Shown here piece after piece: positions 1-12,400 of a stretch of 64,000 bases of DNA. Numbering within the stretch: the stretch's first letter is position 1; each line of letters begins with the position of its first letter. The DNA comes from Dallia pectoralis. Its lineage: Eukaryota > Chordata > Actinopteri > Esociformes > Umbridae. The stretch covers positions 6,579,454 to 6,643,453 of the forward strand of contig CM055754.1 in assembly GCA_029465975.1 (NCBI GenBank). The letters run 5' to 3'. The notes beneath the pieces were generated by a model. It was not told where the DNA came from, searched no databases, and saw only the letters and a program-made list of their open reading frames with translations. The translations under genes were made by a program, and so were the position numbers.

Positions 1-332
1 AAATAACCACTCACTGTGGTGAATTTAATCATCTGGTATCTCAAATAACCACTCACTATGGTGAATTTAATCACCTGGTATCTCAAATAACCACTCACCA
101 TGGTGAATTTAAGCACCTGGTATCTCAAATAACCACTCACTATGGTGAATTTGATCACCTGGTATCTCAAATAACCACTCACCATGGTGAATTTAATCAT
201 CTGGTCTCTCAAATAACCACTCACCATGGTGAATTTAATCATCTGGTCTCTCAAATAACCACTCACCATGGTGAATTTAATCATCTGGTATCTCAACTAA
301 ACACACACTATGGTGAATTTAATCATCTGGCC
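1..332. repeat. 42-bp minisatellite, about 8 copies
   Basis: A unit beginning AAATAACCACTCACTATGG and ending in CTGGTATCTC repeats every 42 bases from the left edge to about 332, with a few substitutions per copy. The last copy is the most diverged. It lies upstream of the first visible plcb3 exon, so it is probably intronic. The array is cut by the window edge and its true length is unknown. Confidence 0.93.
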
Positions 333-485
333 TAGGAAACGCCTTGTAAATGGCATTATTTGGGTTTTTCGTGGACATATGGATTAGGATTCTATCACTT
401 TGAATGCTGATTGTAATTCTTCTGTTTGTCAATATACTTTCCTTGGTATGTGATTGGCTGATTTTGTACTGCCCCTTTAAACCAG

Positions 486-3400
486 CATCGGCCGCATGTT
501 CTCAGCAGACAAAAAGAGAGTGGAGACGGCACTAGAACACTGCAACCTACCATTTGGACGGGTAAGCATTATATCCAGAAAATACTACTTGTGTGATAAA
601 AAAGACCATGCAATATTACTGTACAGTCAATCTAAGTGTTAACATGCAAAACCCTTGAAACGTGAATCATCAGAGTGGCATTTCCGATTCTTTGCAGAGT
701 GACTCTATTCCCATCGAGGATTTCACCCACGACGCTTATAGATCTTTCCTCTCCCACCTCTGTCCACGGCCGGAACTCAACTCAATCTTCTCTCAGCAGT
801 GAGCACTTTCACACGGAGCCCCTACTGTAACCACAGGCGCTTTGTAAACAATCCCTTCATAAGAACTCTGCTCGGTTTTCTCTTAACACTACGCACCAGC
901 AACCACTTCTGACTTTCCTTCCCGTAGGGGTGCCAAAGGTGCTTACCTGTCTGTGGACCAGATGACAGACTTTATTAACGAGAGGCAGAGAGATCCTCGT
1001 CTAAACGAGATCCTCTATCCGCCTCTCAGACCGTGTCAAACACAGAGCCTGATGGAGAAATATGAACGTAACGACGGCCTGCTAAAACAAGGTGCGTGTT
1101 TTGTCCGACCGCACGTATGTTCCTTGGGTGGATGTTCGCCGGCTTGTCTTTTCACATAAGCGTGTTTGACGTGTGTGAGGTTGTTTTGATCGTTGTTTCT
1201 GTGCTCTGTAGGTCTGATCACATTAGAGGGGCTCAGTAGGTACCTGGTGTCTGATGAGAACGCCGTGATCCCTCATGAGAAGCTGGATCAGTCAGAGGAC
1301 ATGACCTTCCCTCTATCTCACTACTTCATCAACTCTTCGCACAACACCTACCTCACAGGTGCCCGGTTACAGGTTCTGCCAGCACAGCACATGATCCATT
1401 TTAGATGTTGAGTTAAATGAAATGGAGTCTGGTGCACATGTTGACATGTATCAGGTCCTCAGATCGTTACTTAGCATGTGATACAAGAGAAAAGTGCAAA
1501 CGGTTAGTGTGTAGAGGGTTTACTGTGCTGTTGTGATACTATTCCACCGTGATGCAAAAACCAAATGGTCGAACCTGTAAGGGCATTTTTCCATTGAAAA
1601 AGTTCACTTTTGCCCCCAGCTCTCCTGTTTGTAAGTTACGGTTGATTTGAAGTGAAGTTAGATTTTGTATGCAATTGATAACTAACTGTAATGCTTGAAA
1701 GGGTTAAGGTCCTTACAAGGATAGTTATTAACTTGTGTATGTGTTGTTGTGTGTATGTAAACGTGTTTGTTTGTACGTGCATGTGTGCAGCGGGCCAGCT
1801 GGCAGGCAGTTCGTCAGTGGAGATGTACCGTCAGGTGCTGTTGGCAGGCTGCCGCTGTGTGGAGCTGGATTGTTGGAAAGGACGAACCACAGAGGAAGAA
1901 CCAGTAATCACACATGGCTTTACCATGACCTCAGAGATTTGTTTTAAGGTAGCTACGCATTGATGTACAAACACAGAGAGACTTCTTTGAAATTATGCCC
2001 ATTAAATTGCATTTTTGTCAAGGCTAGATTAGTGTGATAAACAGGTTAAGAAGATGTCAGTTCATTAGTTAACTATTCGAACAAATTACAAAAAAAAAAA
2101 AACTTGAAACCCTTCTCTCACCCATTGCCTTCAAACCTCTCCTGTCTGAACTCTTGTCCGATCACTGTACGTGTTAACTGTCTGGTTTTCACCCACCCCT
2201 TTTTCTCACCTTTGCCACACCCATTTTACACAGTGGATCATTTTCACCTGCACTGCTGTCATACCTGTTTACATTCTTGAATATTCTATTTGCTCAGGCA
2301 TGCTAAAATGCGCGGTCAAATAATCTGTGCACACTAATGAACTACCTGCTAAATACACTTGAACCTTTTTACATTCTGTATATAGAGACTATTTTATATA
2401 GTTGTTATTGCCATATCAATGCTGCTCAACTGACCTACTTTTACCTCATCCAGTATTATCCGTATATTGACTCACCACTTGATCCTGTATTGCCTTGTTG
2501 TGTCCCACAGCTATTTGCACTCTTGTTGTTCTGTGTTTTTATTGCGTTAATTTATGTTGTCGTGCACATTTTCTCTTTGTCTTGCCTAGCTCGCTGTGAA
2601 TTTGAATTTGTTCCCAATCGGAGTACCTGGTTAAATAAAGCTTAAATAAAAAAATAACGGGCGAACGACTGTTTCTTTACATAGAGGCCAATTTTTTGTG
2701 TACGTTCACTCTCTTGGCCTTTCAAAAGGAGAGAGAGAAGACAGAAGTGATAACAGCGAGGAAATTGGTTTATAAAATACATGATTAGTAGCAGCTGGTG
2801 CTTGTTGAGTTGCTAGGAAGCTGCATTCAAGGCAATGGGATAAAGTGTTAAATTTTCGTCTGATCATCTTATCAAAATCTTTCATTTTTAACACTTTAAA
2901 ACATCTTATATTGTGTATAAAATGAATAATGTTACAGTAACTACATATAATAACCAAGTATTATAACTTTTACTCTACAGGAGGTGATTGAGGCCATTGC
3001 TGAGTGTGCTTTCAAAACCTCCCCCTTTCCTGTCATCCTGTCATTCGAAAACCATGTGGACTCGTGAGTAGAGATGAAAATGCAAAAACACTAGAATATG
3101 GGCTGAAATATGTGCCACCAGAAACTGAATTTGAATCATTTATATTTGAATTTGAATTGCTAAACTTGAATACATGCATTGAAAAACTGAATTTGAATCA
3201 CACAATTTGAAATTGTATTCATTCGTTTGAAACTGAAGTGCAATCAAATTTAAACGTCACTGAAAATTCCACTCATATATATTCAAATTCAGATCTCCAA
3301 ATTCAGATTCAAAATACTGTGACCGACATCCGGGTAGTTTAAGGATGAAGGAAGAGCAATCGAGCACAGATACAAAGGACTCGTCTTCCGACAATTAGCA

Positions 3401-6400
3401 CATACGTTTTGGAGCACAGTACTGCCCAAAATGGAATGTCCAATGAAGTCTGAGGACATTGAAACTCTACGCCTTGCCATTCCCTTTCTCATTCAAATAA
3501 TCTTAACACTAGGAGCACCAGAGCTGTTTTCACTCCTTTAAGCGCCAAAGCCCCGCGCCCGACAGCCTCATTACGAATCATCCCAACTAGCACCTACATT
3601 CTGATCCGCAGCTTCACCATGCATCCACTGTGTTACCTGCTGCCATCAATAGCATCAGATCATCTACTGTTTTAATATCCTAAAACAAATAAATTAAGAT
3701 GAATTATGAAGTTAAACATTTTACAAAAATAGTATGCAGGCCTATTTATTGTCTTAAAATACAAAAAGAAATGCATGATTTTAAAATGCACAGGATATGG
3801 CGTTTACATTTCTATAAATCGAATAAATAAAAATCCATCAAACTGTAGGCCTATGTTCGATTTTGTTGTAGTGCTAAAACATTTTAGATCACAAGCGACG
3901 TGCACAATCAAATGGTTTGCGCATAATTGCCCGATAAACGAATGGGTTTATATGTATTTCTCCGGTCCACACAGCTTCAGTTGTTGTGTCATGAGCAGGA
4001 CACGCAAACTAACCGGTTACACTGCGCACAGTGATCGTATAGAACGGACCAAAACGGGTACAGTGTTCATGCTCTTTCTGCCGTATGCGCCCCGGACTTA
4101 CAAATGCGCAATAAGGCTTAGTTCACCAACAAACAGATAATTATAGTTTATATTCGTTTAATTTCGATACAAAACGATATTTTGTTGAAGTCTCTTGTAT
4201 GCTATATGAATACACTGAGGTTCAATCGTTTAAATAATTATTGAGTGCAATAGGCGGATGACACATGGAACTAATAAATAATAAAAAAAATAATTAATGG
4301 GCTGTATACATGTAATTTGATGAATTCGTTCTGTTTATTTAGTGAAAAATATTTTTCTTTATGAACTTACCTCTTTTTTCTAGTTAATTCAAATTCAACC
4401 AAGCCAATCAATTTATTGTGTGCGTGTAGGCTACCTCTCATTCATAGGTTCAGTGAGGTGTGATCGGTGTCTGGTAGGGTTGCCACCTTTAATACAGAAA
4501 AAGAAGGGACGCCTGCCGCGGGGGAGGGTACGGGGGTGTCCGATGACGTGCCAGTAGTGGTAAATCACAACTCAATACATGTTTTATTACAAATATTAAG
4601 ATTGAACATGGGTTTGACAGTAAGACCACAAAAAAATAGGCATTTGGAGGAACTTGTGAGATGTGAACCATATTTTATTAACTTAATTAAATTAACAGAT
4701 CCATAACTAACTAATAATGAACTGCACTTATACAGCATTTGTTCATCTTTGTTAATGTAATTTCTACATTTACTAATACTTTATTCAAATCTTGTTAATA
4801 TTAGTTAATGCAATGTGAACTAACATGAACAAACAATGAACAGCTTTATTTCTATTAACTAAGATTAATAAATACTGTAACAAATGTATTACTCATTGTT
4901 AGTTCATGTTAGTTAATAATACATTAACTAATGTTTAAGAAAGTAACCTTATTGTAAAGTGTTATCAACCAATCATACCATAACATGATTCATTTACATT
5001 TTTAACATTATTTCTTAACAAATAGGCAGCCTATGAAATCTAATGTAATCAATCAGAACATTATTGAGGTGATTATAAAACTGTCATTACACTATCTGCC
5101 TCAGGAGATGATTGAGGTACGAAGAACTGGGAGACAGTGCTTTGCTTTCTTTGACTTCTGGCATTGCGGGAATGTTGCTCCCCGGATGCATGCTGTCGCA
5201 CATCTGACAACCCACCGTGGGCAACAGAGAACACTCGGCGACAAACTTTGCAGTTGGCTTGATATTCATTTACGCTGACACTTTCCAGCCACGTATTTGT
5301 TTCCTCCCCATCTCTCGTCTATATTTTTGCATTCGCTTTCGTTTCAGCGCTGGACGCGGGGGGGTATCTGGAGCAGCCTCCGCCATTCTTTCAAATAGAC
5401 TCTCTGCCAAGGGACCCGCCCTCCTCTGACTCTGATTGGCCGTGACCCTGAAACAAACCAATCAATCCAACGATGGCAGCCGCGAATATTACCCAATCAG
5501 AGGCAGAATAGGACGAGTCTTCACAGAATGCGGGTGGGATGATTTGCATTGAGAGATGGTGCATTCATTGAGACAACTCCGAAAATACGGGACAAACCCC
5601 GTCCCGTATTGATTCAAAACGGGACGCGCTATTTTATTCTCAAATACGGGACGATTCCGTATTTTAAGGGACGGGTGGCAACCCTAGTGTCTGGGTACCG
5701 CAATTTGCGCCGTTTGGGTACCAGCGGCGTGGGATTTTGGCGACAGGAAGGCAGTTTAGGTATCAAAAACATGTAAATAGTAGTTTTATATAGTGTAGTG
5801 TTTGTGATTTTGCAATTCTGACGTATGTCCTAACTGTCGGAAGAGGAGTCCTGTTTATTTGTGCTCGATTGCTCTTCCTTCATCCTTAAACTACCCGGAT
5901 GTCGGTCACAGTATTTTGAATCTGAATTTGGAGATCTGAATTTGAATTGTGAGAACTGAATGTGAATATATAAGAGTGGAATTTTCAGTGATGTTTAAAT
6001 TTGATTGCACTTCAGTTTCAAACGAATGAATTCAATTTCAAATTATGTGATTCAAATTCAGTTTTTCAATGCATGTATTCAAGTTTAGCAATTCAATTTC
6101 AAATATAAATGATTCAAATTCAGTTTCTGGTGGCACATATTTCAGCCCATACTAGAACATCACTGGTGAACTTCTGTCCTCGTCAATGACCTCTAATCTC
6201 AACAGGCCAAAGCAACAAGCCAAGATGGCCGAATACTGTAGGTCCATCTTTGGAGATGCATTACTGATAGATCCACTGGAGAAATACCCTGTAAGTTTTA
6301 CAGACACAACCACACACACACAGCCACATACACAACCACACATACACACACACAAACACACACACACACAAACACACTGCAAGACAGTATGTACACTTAA

Positions 6401-9400
6401 GTTATTACCGGTACTGTAATTGGTATAAACTAATTGGTTTTGTTAGTGAGCTTGTCTGCTCGCCTAATAAGTTTTACTAATACATTAGCTGTATGATACA
6501 TATTTGACAACAATAGTTATTATTGACATGTCTAAAGAAAGGATGTTTACAATGAAAAGGAAGATAATTATCTTGGGGAGGCAGAACTTTAGCTGCAAAA
6601 TGATGTACTTATATAACTGACTACAGGAACACAGAAGCTAACAGGGAACAGGGATTAGATTAGAGGATTACAAACAGATTAACAACTAATCTTAAATAGT
6701 TCAAACAGAAACAAAGCAGGAATAACAAGAGACAATTTGAGTAACACAGAGATAAATGCATCTTGCTCAAGTATCAAGGCAATGAGAAAGCCTTTTATGA
6801 GTGTTACTGTAGTATTCCCTGGGTTGGTTATTAAGTATACTCAATGGAGAAAAGAAACAATAGTGTTTTGGTTGAAAAAACAATTGGCTGGATTCAAATC
6901 ATTGCTGCTGGAGCACTGGATGCAGTGGCTTAGACCACTGGACCGCAATTGGACAGCCACTGGACCGCCACTGAACTGCCATAGGCCACAGAATCCCTTC
7001 TGTGTATGAAAGAGAGACTTCAATAGTCCAAGGTTGATTCTTCTGTTTTGAGCGAGATCATAAACAGAACCCATAACTAGGAGGATTGCTTTCCATGTAT
7101 TCTGTATTGGGTGAACAGCTGACTCCAGGAGTCCAGCTTGGTGTAGTTAGCAGGCCGTTAGATAAATATGCATAACACTCACACATGCATGTAGGCACAC
7201 CCATGCTCTGATGTGTGTATATGTGTTTGTTTATGTGGCTGTTTGCATGTTTGTGTGTGTGTGTGTGTGTTAGCTCGAGTCTGGGGTACCCCTGCCAAGT
7301 CCTCAGGAGCTGATGGGTAAGATCCTCATCAAGAACAAGAAATCCCACAAGCCCTCGTCTGCCCACTGCAACAAGAGACTGGCTGAGCAGCCAGCCAACC
7401 AGAGCCAACCAGCAGCGGAACAGGCAACAGATGAACCCTCGTCTCCTAGCAACCTCACAGCCGGTGAGGCTATCTGCCAGCGTGCTCTAGTGTTTAACAA
7501 CCATAATAATGAAAATGTGAATCATCTACTTCATCACTATCATCACAGCTTGTTTGGCATTCTTAACGTTATTTAAGCAAGAGCAAAAACTGTTCACTTT
7601 TCGTAAAATCAAAGTGCATACAGACTAGTCTCTTTTTTCAGAAGCAGAGGCTGAAGATGACGAAGACGATGACGACGATGATGACGACGACTGTAAGAAG
7701 ACATCCGATGAGGTGAATTCAGTAGTCCGTACTCGGGGCTACTTGGTAACCCAGTAACACTGCTGATACAGGTTAAAGGTGAAAGGTCAGAGTTGAAATA
7801 ACATGGCTTCCTGTTATACGACGGATTTGTCTCCAGGGGACGGCAGAGGAGCGAGAAGCCATAGCGACCGAAGAGATGTCCACTCTGGTTAACTATGTCC
7901 AACCCACTAAGTTCAACACCTTCGAGGCTTCCAAAAGTATGCTGGCTCCACACACACATGCACACAGACACGCCTGACCACGTATGTGTACCTCGTAAAA
8001 TGAAACCATAACCCTAAATGGCTAATAAACCCTTATGTTCTCTCTCCAGAGATTAATCGTAGCTATCAAATGTCATCATTTGTGGAGACCAAAGCCGTTG
8101 AGCACCTTACCAAGTCGCCCGTGGAATTTGTGGAGTATCCTTATGATTCCGCTGACCTCTAAATGACCCCAACTGTAACCTTGAACCTCTAATTCACAAT
8201 AGGTGTTTGCCTCGTCTTGGCTGTTTCAAATAATAACAACTGCATTTATGTCTCATCAAAGCAAATGATTGCCAAGGCCCTAACCTGTCACGTCTTGTGA
8301 ACGGCTTTGACCTGCCCCCTCAGATATAATAAGCAACAGTTAAGTCGTATCTACCCTAAAGGCACCAGAGTGGACTCCTCCAACTACATGCCGCAACTCT
8401 TCTGGAACGCGGGCTGCCAGCTGGTGGCGCTGAATTTCCAAACTATAGGTAAGGCAGTACTGCTCACTTCGCCCGTGACCCCTGACCTCTTGTATCCCAT
8501 GGGGCACCTGTGACCCCCTCCCTCTCTGTTTTCTTCTTTTTGTGATTATCACGGTCTGTCTGTCTGTCGTGCTCTGTTTCAGACCTGTCTATGCAGTTAA
8601 ACTTGGGTATGTATGAGTATAATGGAAAAAGTGGCTACCGACTGAAACCGGAGTTTATGAGGAGACCAGACAAACACTTTGACCCGTTCACTGAGAGCAC
8701 TGTGGACGGCATTGTGGCCAACACTGTCAAGGTCAAGGTAAGATAAAGGTCAAGTATAAACTGTAACAATATCCACAGCATCATCCAGAACCATTATTCA
8801 CTATCCAGGAAAACCTGACCATGTGAGTGGCTGAATTGGTAAAAGGACTTGGAGACCTGTTTAAAGCATTTTGGATGCTTTAAACAGGCTGCCTGCCAGT
8901 CCTGCGTCTAGTACCTCATTCTGATATAATATATGACATAAACTATGTATTCTGGGGTACAGCGTAATGAGACAACCATAATGACAACTCAACACACTGA
9001 ACTTTCTAATGCTAAGACGTCGCAAACATCAAGCCAGTGTGGCCATGTTGCTATAAAATATAAAGTAGTTAGCTGATAATATACCAAAACAGTCGTTGTA
9101 AGATTTGTCGCATGCCAGTCATGTTTGATCAGAGGAACCATACTGTCTGTTTATGTAAATAAATCAACCAGTTAGTTTAGACCTGACACGACTTTAAAAC
9201 GGTCTCCTTCTTACAGATAATCTCAGGTCAGTTTCTAAGCGACAAGAAGGTAGGTGTGTACATAGAGCTGGACATGTTTGGTCTTCCAGTGGACACCAAG
9301 AGAAAAGCCCTGAAGACCAAGACCTCCCAGAGTAACGCGATCAACCCTGTCTGGGACGAGGAGCCAATCATTTTCAAGAAGGTAATACAACAGTGTGACT

Positions 9401-12400
9401 GATTGACTGTTAACACCATTCACTGGGGCCCAGTATTTTAAAACAGATTTCAGCAACAAAAAACATATCTACTGGTCTTCCAGATTTAATCTATATGATT
9501 GTATCGTTTTTGTATTTTTGAAAACTGAAATGTAGTGATTATCCAGTTTATTCAGGATGAGAGTCAGAAGAAATCCCAATGTGAATAAGTGAAAGAGCAT
9601 CAACTCAGTTTATGAACAGGGGAAGACAAGGGTAAATAATGTTTGAACGGGTAAATGCAAAAGATTATTATCTACATTTTCTGATGGAACTGTTAGCAGC
9701 CATAGGTGTTGCTGGGACAGCCAATATAACAGTGCAGAATCCTGCTAATCCAATCAACATCCAGGATTTCAAAAAGGTTTTATGATAAAGCGTCCATGTA
9801 TGTTTATATTGTTCCCAGGTTGTTCTCCCCACATTGGCCTCTCTGAGAATTGCTGCATTTGAAGAAGGAGGAAAATTCATAGGTCATCGTATAATTCCTG
9901 TGCAAGCCTTACGGCCAGGTAAACACTGTAATTACCATAAACAGTTAATACTGCTCCTGCAAAAAGTTTCTCATGTCTTTCTCTCGGGACCAGTAATTTT
10001 GTTCTGTCTGTCTCAGGCAGGTTTTGGGGTAAAGCGTTACAAAACATAACGAATTATTTGAATCAGCTACCAAGTGAAGATAGTTTTTCAATTGGTCTAA
10101 TTCAAATATTACACGTTATTTTTCAATTAATGTGTATTTTAAGTTTGTCACTTTCCCAAAATATCTCCCCACCACGTTTGATGTTTCCATAAGTTTTTTT
10201 TAAATGTAGTTCCTGGTTAGGTAAAGCCAAGTGTTTTGATTGAAATTGATAAAGGGGACACCACTGGTCATTGCGGTTGATCGCTGCCAAAGCCAATATC
10301 TCTCAGTGAATTATGTCAATGTGGCCAATCTAGCAATCCATCTCAAGTTTCACTGACCGGTAGAGAGACGGTTGGCCTTTTTTTAGTCACAGTGACTTGC
10401 TAATCTCCTGTCAAAACATTTATAAACTTGGCAATATGCATACGGTAACAGAGATAAACGTCTTCATCAGCCACTAACCAAGTTGGCAAAGAGAAGAAGT
10501 CAATCTAGAATGTATGTTTATAGTGGATTCAATAAGTATTCTCATGTTCCGCACTGTGCATTTCTCCCTAAGTGCAATGAGTGAATGCAGAGAAAGGGTC
10601 TTGCTTTCTAAACACAGCTCTATGAATGTTTTTTTTTCTTCAGTAAATTGATGCAAAGTAAGCTAACTGTTGTAATGTAACCTTATTTCCATGAATTGTT
10701 ATATTGTTAAATGATCCCACCACTGATCTCAGGTTATCGCTACATTGGACTCAGGAATGAAAAGAACCAGTCTCTGATTCTGCCTGCTGTTTTTGTTTAC
10801 ATTGAAGTGAAGGACTATGTCCCAGACACCTTTGCAGGTAGGTCAATGCCTAAACCAACACGTTTGGCAAACACATTTATAACGTACATGTGTGTATGTA
10901 TGTCTGCTGAGAGTCAAGTAGAGATGAAAAGATTTGATGAATTCAGTCAATTATCCTAATAACCACAGCTATCTGTGTTTGTTGCTTGTTTTGCATTAAT
11001 TTAAAGCCAAAATGTCGACTTGGGAGCATGTGCAAAATTTATTATGTATTTATAAGTAATTACTTATAAAAATCTGAAGAGAAAATGTAGACGTTAATGT
11101 CATGCTTTGTATATTATTTTGTGATGTCCAATTTGTGATTATAAACATGACTATTTGCAGCAAACCGAAGCAGGCTTGGGAGATTTAGTCAGGAATTGCT
11201 TAAACTTAAGCACAGCCGACCTAAGGGAGCTTACAGCCCTAGTTAGCACCAAGCACTACCATGCTCTATTGTGCACTACCATGCACTATCATGCACTACC
11301 ATGCTCTACCATGCACTACCATGCTCTATTGTGCACTACCATGCACTACCATGCTCTACCATGCTCTACCATGCACTACCATGCACTACCATGCTCTATT
11401 GTGCACTACCATGCACTATCATGCACTACCATGCTCTACCATGCACTATCATGCACTACCATGCTCTACCATGCACTACCATGCTCTATTGTGCACTACC
11501 ATGCACTACCATGCTCTACCATGCTCTACCATGCACTACCATGCACTACCATGCTCTATTGTGCACTACCATGCACTATCATGCACTACCATGCTCTACC
11601 ATGCACTACCATGCACTACCATGCTCTATTGTGCACTACCATGCACTATGGTGCTCTACTATGCACTAACATGGTAGCTGAGGTACATCATCTTTTTGAC
11701 CATAGATAATCTGTGTATAGTATTAGCAGTTCTGGATCAGAGAAATTAAAGTAGTTATAATTTATGGCATGTGGGGATTAGGGCCTCAGGGGCCCTTGGA
11801 TGTTTTCAGAAGGACATGTAATGTGCTATTGATATGTGCTATTGATATGTGATATTGAATAAGACATACCTTGTTCTCCTTCTCCTCAGGGGTTTTGAAA
11901 CAGGGGTAATACATATAATCAAATGTATTTCCAGTTTGTCCAGATCAAGGCTAATCCCAATGTTTGTGTGTGTGTGTGTGTGTGTATAGATGTAATTGAG
12001 GCGCTATCTAACCCGATCCGGTATGTTAATCTTCTGGAGCAGAGATCCCAGCAGTTGGCTGCTCTTACTCTAGAGGATGGAGAAGAAGAGACCAGCAAAG
12101 AGGTTTGTGGCTGCACACAATACAAATGTAGTCTCTTTGATATGAATAAAAAATACTGTTTATTATTGTTTGTGGGGACAAACCTTAGGATATGCTTTAA
12201 TACAGAGCATCTTATCAGTGTGGTGAGTGTGTATAGTTATATGTACTGTCCCGGTTGACTGCGTTGAGGCTGACTAAGCCACTTTCACAGATCTAAAAAA
12301 AATGCCACAGATAATTATGACACAAAGAACTGAACAGTGGCATTTGCTCACAGATAGCTAAACATGGGCATTAGCTGTATATGATGGGTGCAGTAATGCC

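Larger units (their letters stand above)
3097..6151. mobile_element. Non-autonomous DNA transposon, about 320-bp inverted repeats, 6-bp TSD
   Basis: The left end TATGGGCTGAAATATGTGCC is the exact reverse complement of the right end. Inverted similarity continues inward to about 3411 on the left and 5821 on the right, with small indels. CTAGAA flanks both sides (3091-3096 and 6152-6157) as a 6-bp target duplication. The element fills almost all of one plcb3 intron. It is interrupted by a second element at 4475-5686, leaving about 1.84 kb of its own sequence. No transposase was recognised, so it is non-autonomous. I cannot assign the superfamily: long inverted repeats with a 6-bp duplication are not decisive. 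Confidence 0.88.

Noticed and set aside
1..332. Evenly spaced 42-bp repeats that might suggest a CRISPR array
   Set aside because: The repeats are contiguous with no unique spacers, and the host is a vertebrate; this is a minisatellite.
11155..11709. Three long overlapping forward open frames with a histidine-tyrosine-cysteine repeat
   Set aside because: All three come from one stop-free 10-bp minisatellite inside a plcb3 intron, with no splice sites or family match.
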